Source of the DNA: Euzebya sp.
GTDB taxonomy: Bacteria > Actinomycetota > Nitriliruptoria > Euzebyales > Euzebyaceae
Assembly: GCF_964222135.1 (NCBI RefSeq)
Contig: NZ_CAXQBR010000029.1
Span: 1-64,000 of the forward strand
DNA length: 64,000 nt
Direction: 5' to 3'
Shown: positions 59,531 through 64,000 of the stretch, piece after piece
How positions within the stretch are numbered: the first letter of the stretch is position 1
Layout: every line of letters begins with the position of its first letter
Notes under the pieces: model-generated
The model's database searches: none
The model's input: only the letters and a program-made list of their open reading frames with translations
Told to the model about the DNA's origin: nothing
Program-made: the position numbers and the translations under genes

Positions 59531-60072
59531 CGGACGAGCTCCTCCTTCGTGGCCTCGCGACCGCTGCCCGCCGTCGCGGAGGACCGGGCGGCCCAGGCCA
59601 GCGCGATGATGGCGATGAAGCCGGCACCGGCCATGGTCGGGATGGTGATGAAGCCGAACCGCTCGACCCAGATGGCCGAGCAGGGGTTGTTCGGGTCGCA
59701 GAACTGCGCTGACGTGTCTGCCGGCAGCCGCTGGATGATGACGTGCCAGATGCTGGTGACCACGCCGAAGAGGGCCAGGGGCAGCGTGTACGCGAGCGCG
59801 TCGGTGCGACGTCGCAGCAGGGCCGTGGTGGAGATCACCGCGGTCGAGTACATGAAGATCCGCTGCCACCAGCACAGCTCGCAGGGCACGTAGCCGGCGA
59901 TCTCGGAGAGGTACAGGCTGCCGACCGTCGCCGTGCCGCTGATCGCCGCGGTCGCGCCGACCGCGTGCGGGCGCATCCACGCGCGGAACGGCGCGGACAC
60001 GACCAGTGCGACGGCCCCGACCACGGCCACGAGGGCCAACAGGGCGAAGAGGGTGGTCAGGGCGAGCGTCAT
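59527..60072 (-). CDS. DsbB-family disulfide bond formation protein
   Basis: A 181-residue protein with four main hydrophobic helices. PCELCWWQRIFMYSTAVI is the DsbB quinone-linked CxxC motif, and QFCDPNNPCSAIWVERFGF the second, extracytoplasmic cysteine pair. DsbB reoxidises a thioredoxin-like partner and passes electrons to quinone. Coupling to the WCPHC protein supports a two-component oxidative folding system. An extra N-terminal helix is present compared with the E. coli protein. Confidence 0.88.
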   Translation of the reverse strand: MTLALTTLFALLALVAVVGAVALVVSAPFRAWMRPHAVGATAAISGTATVGSLYLSEIAGYVPCELCWWQRIFMYSTAVISTTALLRRRTDALAYTLPLALFGVVTSIWHVIIQRLPADTSAQFCDPNNPCSAIWVERFGFITIPTMAGAGFIAIIALAWAARSSATAGSGREATKEELVR

Positions 60073-60205
60073 GAGGGCATCTTCGGGGGTCGCTGCAGCA
60101 CGGGCGGCATGGTCCTCGACGGGGTCAAAGGCACACCACGGCCGTGGTCAGGACACGGCCGAGGTCGATGATAGGTGGCCGTCCGGCCGTCAGCCGTGGA
60201 ACGGG

Positions 60206-60211
60206 TAGCCT
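60206..60211 (+). promoter_or_regulatory. Possible -10 of a leaderless transcript
   Basis: TAGCCT ends nine bases before the ATG at 60221, which lacks a Shine-Dalgarno. A transcript starting at or just before the ATG is likely. No -35 is evident. Confidence 0.3.
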
Positions 60212-60220
60212 CACCGCCCG

Positions 60221-61423
60221 ATGTCGACGGTCGTGCTCGGCCGCGTGCTGCTCGTCGTGGCGGTGGTCGGGATGGTCGCACCGCCGTGGCGGCTCCCGCG
60301 CTCCGCCGCCCCGGTCGCGGGTGCGCTCGTCGCCGCCGCGCTCGGCCTGGTGTCCTGGCCCGGTGCGGTGGACGCCGCCCGTCCTCTGTGGCCCGCGCTG
60401 GCCTTCCTCGTGGCGGCGGTCCCCCTGGCGCTGCTGCTCGACCGCACCGGGGTGTTCGACGCCGTGGCCGCGCGGGTGCGGGGGCAGCGCGGCCTGCTGT
60501 GGCGCGCGTGGGCGGTCGCCGCCGTGGCCACCGCCCTGTTGAACCTCGACGCCGCGGTGGTCCTGCTGACCCCGCTGTACGTCCGGATCGCCGACCGCAC
60601 GGGCGTGGACCGCATGGCGCTGGCGGTCATCCCGGTCCTGCAGGCCTCGCTGGCCTCGTCGGCGCTGCCGGCCTCCAACCTGACGAACCTCATCGTGGTG
60701 GGGGCCGCGCAGGTGCCCGCGTCGGCGTTCCTCCGCGAGCTGGGGCCCGCGACGGTGGCGGCCGTCGTCGTCGGCGGCCTCGCCCACCGGCGGTGGGCCG
60801 GGCAGCCCCCGCCTGCACCTGCGCCGATCCCCGACGCCGGCGACGCGCAGCACCGCGGACAGGTGGTGCTCGGCGCGGTCGTCGCGATCGCCTGCGCCAT
60901 CGGCTTCAGCACGGGTGAGCTGGTCGGCGTGGCACCGTGGCAGGTCGCCGCGGTCGGGGTGCTGGTCCTTGCGGTCGGCACCCGACACGTCCCGCTGCGG
61001 GCGCTCCCCGTCGACGCGGCGCTGCTGGTGCTCGCGATCGGGATCCTGGTGGCGGCGGTCCTGCCCGTGCCGCGCGCGGTGGACGCGGACCTCCTCGGCC
61101 AGGTGGCGGCCGTGGTCGGCGGGGTGGGCGGGTCGGTCGTGGCGAACAACCTGCCGGCGGTCCTCGCGGCGCTCCCGGCCGTGTCCTTCGACCACGGCGG
61201 CACCGGGTTCGCCATGCTGCTCGGGGTCAACGCCGGTCCGGTCCTGGCGCTGTGGGCCTCGTTGGCGGCGCTGCTGTGGCTGCAGGCGTGCCGCGGGCTG
61301 GGTCTCGACGTCGACGCCCGCGCCTACCACCGGGTGGGCTGGCAGGTCGGCGGACCAGCTCTGCTGGCGGCCACCGCGGTCCGGCTCGCTCAGGTGGCGC
61401 TGACGGGCACGCCGAGCGCCTAG
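60221..61423 (+). CDS. ArsB/NhaD (SLC13-like) permease
   Basis: A 400-residue transporter with about eleven membrane segments of the ion transporter superfamily. TALLNLDAAVVLLTPLYVRI and SSALPASNLTNLIVVGAAQV form the first half-repeat signature, and VGGSVVANNLPAVLAALPAV the second. Members export arsenite or antimonite or exchange sodium for protons. It is 52 kb from the arsenic-type cluster and sits next to iron-siderophore genes, so an arsenite role is only one option. The start ATG 60221 seems leaderless. Confidence 0.8.
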   Translation: MSTVVLGRVLLVVAVVGMVAPPWRLPRSAAPVAGALVAAALGLVSWPGAVDAARPLWPALAFLVAAVPLALLLDRTGVFDAVAARVRGQRGLLWRAWAVAAVATALLNLDAAVVLLTPLYVRIADRTGVDRMALAVIPVLQASLASSALPASNLTNLIVVGAAQVPASAFLRELGPATVAAVVVGGLAHRRWAGQPPPAPAPIPDAGDAQHRGQVVLGAVVAIACAIGFSTGELVGVAPWQVAAVGVLVLAVGTRHVPLRALPVDAALLVLAIGILVAAVLPVPRAVDADLLGQVAAVVGGVGGSVVANNLPAVLAALPAVSFDHGGTGFAMLLGVNAGPVLALWASLAALLWLQACRGLGLDVDARAYHRVGWQVGGPALLAATAVRLAQVALTGTPSA

Positions 61424-61464
61424 GTCCTTGGTTGCATGGGTCCTGGGTTGCAGGTTGCACGGCC

Positions 61465-61483
61465 AACTATGGTTCACCTAACT
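61465..61483. promoter_or_regulatory. Possible iron-regulator (IdeR/DtxR-like) half-site
   Basis: The minus strand reads AGTTAGGTGAACCATAGTT; the TTAGGT half matches IdeR/DtxR boxes well but the other half is poor. It lies about 35 bp before the FecCD permease gene. Three GGTTGCA heptamers (61430, 61446, 61453) are just upstream. Confidence 0.35.
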
Positions 61484-61486
61484 TCG

Positions 61487-61522
61487 ATGGGGATGCCTGC
61501 CCCCGCCCCGCGCCGCGCGTGA
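61487..61522 (+). CDS. 11-codon mini-ORF before the first FecCD gene
   Basis: MGMPAPAPRRA ends in a GTGA overlap with the GTG start of the permease. It may load ribosomes for the weakly initiated permease gene. It has no Shine-Dalgarno of its own and could be chance. Confidence 0.25.
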   Translation: MGMPAPAPRRA

Positions 61523-62598
61523 CCGTCGACGTCCGGTCTGTCGACACCGCGCCCGCGCCCGTAGCCGCCGAGCCGTCGCGCCGCGACGGCCTCGCGCGCC
61601 TGGGCGCGGTGCGCGCGGTGGGCCTCGTGCTGATCCTCGTCCTGCTGGGCGTCGTGGTGGTGGCCAGCCTCGCCTACGGGGCCCGGCCCATGGCGGTCTC
61701 GGAGGCCTGGGAGTCCTTCCTCGCCTTCGACCCGGCCTCCCAGGACCACCAGATCGTCCGGACCCTCCGGGTGCCCCGCACGCTGATCGGGCTGGCCGTC
61801 GGCGCGGCCCTCGGGCTGGCCGGCGCCGTCATGCAGGGCATCACCCGCAACCCCCTCGCCGACCCGGGGATCCTCGGCGTCAACGCCGGCGCCGCCGTGG
61901 GGGTGGTCCTCGCGATCTACCTCCTCGGCATCGGCTCGGCCGTGGGCTGGATGGCCTTCGCGATGACCGGGGCGTTGGGGGCCTCGGTGCTGGTCTACGG
62001 GCTGGCGAGCCGCGGGCGTGGCGGCGCGACGCCGGTCAAGCTGGCGCTGGCCGGGGCGGCGACGCAGGCCATGCTGCAGGCGGTCACCTCGGCGGTGATC
62101 CTGCTCGACGTCCGCACCCTCGACCAGTTCCGCTTCTGGGTGGTGGGCTCGTTGACCGGCCGCGACCTGGACATGCTGGTCCGGATCCTGCCGTTCCTCG
62201 CCGCGGGCGTCGTGCTGGCGCTCGGCATGGGGCGGACGATGAACGCCCTCAGCCTGGGCGAGGACGTGGCCGCCGCGCTCGGGCAGCGCGTGGCCCACGC
62301 CCGGCTCGCCGGCGTGGCGGCGGTGATGCTGCTGGTGGGATCGGCGGTGTCGATCGCCGGTCCGCTGTGGTTCGTCGGCCTGGTCGTCCCGCACGTCGCG
62401 CGGGGCATCGTCGGACCGGACCACCGCTGGATCCTCGTGTACTCCGCCGTCCTCGGACCTGTGCTGCTGCTGATCGCGGACGTGCTCGGCCGACTGGTCG
62501 TGCGGCCCGGTGAGCTCCAGGTCGGCATCGTCACCGCGCTGATCGGCGCGCCGCTGTTCATCGCCCTCGTCCGCCGCCGACGCCTGGTGGCCCTGTGA
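61519..62598 (+). CDS. FecCD-family siderophore ABC permease 1
   Basis: A 359-residue permease with about nine or ten membrane segments. LRVPRTLIGLAVGAALGLAG, AVMQGITRNPLADPGILGVN and GAAVGVVLAIYLLG are the FecCD signatures, with SIAGPLWFVGLVVPHVAR and GELQVGIVTALIGAPLF near the end. With permease 2 it forms a heterodimeric ferric-siderophore (or similar) importer. GTG 61519 is the most likely start. No binding protein is visible in the window. Confidence 0.92.
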   Translation: MTVDVRSVDTAPAPVAAEPSRRDGLARLGAVRAVGLVLILVLLGVVVVASLAYGARPMAVSEAWESFLAFDPASQDHQIVRTLRVPRTLIGLAVGAALGLAGAVMQGITRNPLADPGILGVNAGAAVGVVLAIYLLGIGSAVGWMAFAMTGALGASVLVYGLASRGRGGATPVKLALAGAATQAMLQAVTSAVILLDVRTLDQFRFWVVGSLTGRDLDMLVRILPFLAAGVVLALGMGRTMNALSLGEDVAAALGQRVAHARLAGVAAVMLLVGSAVSIAGPLWFVGLVVPHVARGIVGPDHRWILVYSAVLGPVLLLIADVLGRLVVRPGELQVGIVTALIGAPLFIALVRRRRLVAL

Positions 62599-62614
62599 GC
62601 CCCCGGAGCGCACG

Positions 62615-63673
62615 GTGAGCGCGCCAGCGATCACGCCGCTGGCCGGGGGGCGGCGGGCGGTGTCGCTCGGTCCCCTCAGCACGGTCGTCGAGCCGCGGCT
62701 GCTCGTGGTCGTGTCCGGGCTCGCCCTGGTCCTCGTGGGCCTCCTCGCCGCGGCGCTGTCCATCGGCGACTTCCCCATCGCGCTCGACCAGGTCCTCCCG
62801 GCCGCGCTCGGTCGGGGCGGCCCGGACGCCGACTTCATCGTCCGCACCCTCCGCCTGCCGCGCGCCCTCACCGGTGTCCTGGTGGGCGCGGCGTTCGGGC
62901 TCTCCGGGTCGCTCTTCCAGCGGCTGAGCCACAACGTGCTGGCGAGCCCCGACCTGATCGGCATCACGGCGGGGGCGTCGCTCGGGGCGGTGCTGGTCAT
63001 CGTGACCGGCGCGACGCTGGCGGTCGGCGTGGCGACGGGTGCGCTGCTGGGCGCCGTCGCCACCGCGACCGCCATGTACCTGCTCGCCTGGCGACGCGGC
63101 GTGACCGGGACGCGCCTGGTCCTGGTCGGGATCGCGTTGACCGCCGTGCTGACCGCCGGCACCCAGTTCCTGCTGACGCGCGCGGACATCACCGACGTGG
63201 GGCAGGCGACGGTGTGGCTGACCGGCAGCCTGAACGGCCGCAGCTGGGATCACGTCGTCCAGGTCGGCGTGGCGTTGGCCGTGGTGGTGCCCCTCACCCT
63301 CGCCAACGGCCGCGGTCTGCGGACGCTCCAGCTGGGCGACGAGGTCGCGCGCGGGCTGGGCGTGCGGGTGCAGGCGACCCGGACGGTCCTGATCGCGCTC
63401 GCCGTCGCCCTGGCCGCGATCGCCACGGCTGCGGCGGGGCCGATCGGGTTCGTCGCCCTGTGCGCCGGCCCGATCGCACGACGGCTGACCGCGACCGGCG
63501 GGGTGGCAATGGTGCCGGCGATGCTGGTCGGCGCGTGCATCGTGCTCGGTGCCGACCTCGTCGCCCAGCACCTGCTCGGCGGGCTCCCCGTCGGGGTCGC
63601 GACCGCGCTGGTCGGTGCGCCCTACCTCCTGGCCCTCCTGGCGCGGGCCAACCGGATCGGATCAGACGGATGA
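62615..63673 (+). CDS. FecCD-family siderophore ABC permease 2
   Basis: A 352-residue partner of permease 1. LRLPRALTGVLVGAAFGLSG, SLFQRLSHNVLASPDLIGIT and GASLGAVLVIVTGA repeat the family blocks; VWLTGSLNGRSWDHV and AGPIGFVALCAGPIAR follow. GTG 62615 has GGAG six bases upstream and starts 16 bp after permease 1. Its stop overlaps the ATPase start (ATGA). Confidence 0.92.
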   Translation: MSAPAITPLAGGRRAVSLGPLSTVVEPRLLVVVSGLALVLVGLLAAALSIGDFPIALDQVLPAALGRGGPDADFIVRTLRLPRALTGVLVGAAFGLSGSLFQRLSHNVLASPDLIGITAGASLGAVLVIVTGATLAVGVATGALLGAVATATAMYLLAWRRGVTGTRLVLVGIALTAVLTAGTQFLLTRADITDVGQATVWLTGSLNGRSWDHVVQVGVALAVVVPLTLANGRGLRTLQLGDEVARGLGVRVQATRTVLIALAVALAAIATAAAGPIGFVALCAGPIARRLTATGGVAMVPAMLVGACIVLGADLVAQHLLGGLPVGVATALVGAPYLLALLARANRIGSDG

Positions 63674-64000
63674 CCGCCGTGCGAGACCACTCCACCCACG
63701 TGGCACCCCCTCCTCAGCCGCGCAGCCCGCTGGGCGCCACGGGGCTGCGGCTCGGCTACGACGACCGCCTGATCGTCGACGGGCTCGACGTCGCCATCCC
63801 GGGTGGGGCGGTCACCGTGATCGTCGGGGCGAACGCGTGCGGCAAGTCGACCCTCCTCCGCGGCCTGGCCCGGCTGCTGCGGCCCGTGTCGGGGACGGTC
63901 CACCTCGACGGCCGGGACATCCACCGCATGCCGACCAGGGAGGTCGCCACGCGCCTCGGCCTGCTGCCGCAGTCGCCGACCGCCCCCGAGGGCATCAGCG
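63670..64000 (+). CDS. Siderophore ABC transporter ATPase, N-terminal part
   Basis: Only the first 110 residues are in the window. LGATGLRLGYDDRLIVDGLD opens the domain, Walker A is VGANACGKST, as usual for FecE/FepC, and LARLLRPVSGTVHLDGRDIH with ATRLGLLPQSP (Q loop) follow. It should power the two FecCD permeases. The Walker B, signature and H-loop regions lie beyond the window end. Confidence 0.92.
   Translation, partial: MTAVRDHSTHVAPPPQPRSPLGATGLRLGYDDRLIVDGLDVAIPGGAVTVIVGANACGKSTLLRGLARLLRPVSGTVHLDGRDIHRMPTREVATRLGLLPQSPTAPEGIS

Noticed and set aside
60221-61423. Arsenite pump completing the arsenic cluster
   Set aside because: It belongs to the ArsB/NhaD superfamily, but it is over 50 kb from the arsenic-type cluster and no ArsR-type gene is beside it, so the substrate stays open.

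Overview
The window is about 64 kb of very GC-rich, densely packed chromosome. It carries actinobacterial markers: a Trp-operon-associated membrane protein between trpE and trpC, an ANTAR response regulator, a DUF459-type SGNH hydrolase, a PriA-like HisA, frequent GTG starts and many GTGA/ATGA stop-start overlaps. I infer an actinomycete outside the best-known genera, possibly of the Nitriliruptoria type. The sequence alone does not fix the genus.

Layout. 1-1238 is one end of an integrated conjugative element: a MobF relaxase cut by the window edge, an Xis-like gene and the 3' half of a tRNA-Val(TAC) gene left as an attachment site, with no integrase between them. 1239-1800 has no convincing gene but holds regularly spaced hairpin repeats. 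1801-4267 encodes a methyltransferase, a DUF2975/HTH pair behind an apparently leaderless, palindrome-rich promoter, and a flavoprotein. 4320-8683 (minus strand) is a six-gene arsenic-type cluster: arsC, an ArsR-phosphatase fusion, an aquaglyceroporin, a second ArsR-phosphatase fusion, a VOC protein and an APC permease. 8978-20499 holds a VanW protein, a GGDEF-EAL protein, an SGNH hydrolase, an IMPACT protein, a saccharopine-dehydrogenase-like protein, and a Crp/Fnr regulator next to a metal module (HMA chaperone plus P-type ATPase). 20506-30922 contains an ABM protein that may be frameshifted, dnaE, an anchored secreted protein, a cell-wall-binding-repeat protein, a putative leader-peptide gene, a histidine kinase and tag.

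31699-36963 is hisDCBHAF. 39572-45931 is hisI-trpE-(trp membrane protein)-ppx-trpC, then trpB-trpA. Most of these genes overlap by a few bases, so translational coupling is likely. No trpF is present and the HisA resembles PriA, which would let one isomerase serve both pathways.

46103-50817 holds a CASTOR/POLLUX-like channel, a TIGR01777 epimerase, an odd Leu-anticodon tRNA, a GGDEF protein and a coiled-coil protein. 50905-58783 places an ANTAR regulator ahead of two ABC importers: a polar amino acid system (binding protein, permease, ATPase) and a LivHMGF system with no binding protein of its own. 58796-60072 is a thioredoxin/DsbB pair. 60221-64000 holds an ArsB/NhaD-like permease and a FecCD-type siderophore importer whose ATPase is cut by the window end.

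The points most worth following up are the Crp/Fnr-type operator at a class II position before the metal ATPase, the two ArsR-phosphatase fusions that lack the usual ArsR cysteine motif, a 33-codon Cys-containing ORF with a strong promoter and Shine-Dalgarno, the element end without an integrase, a class I tRNA with a Leu anticodon, and a LivH permease with an extracytoplasmic-type N-terminal domain.
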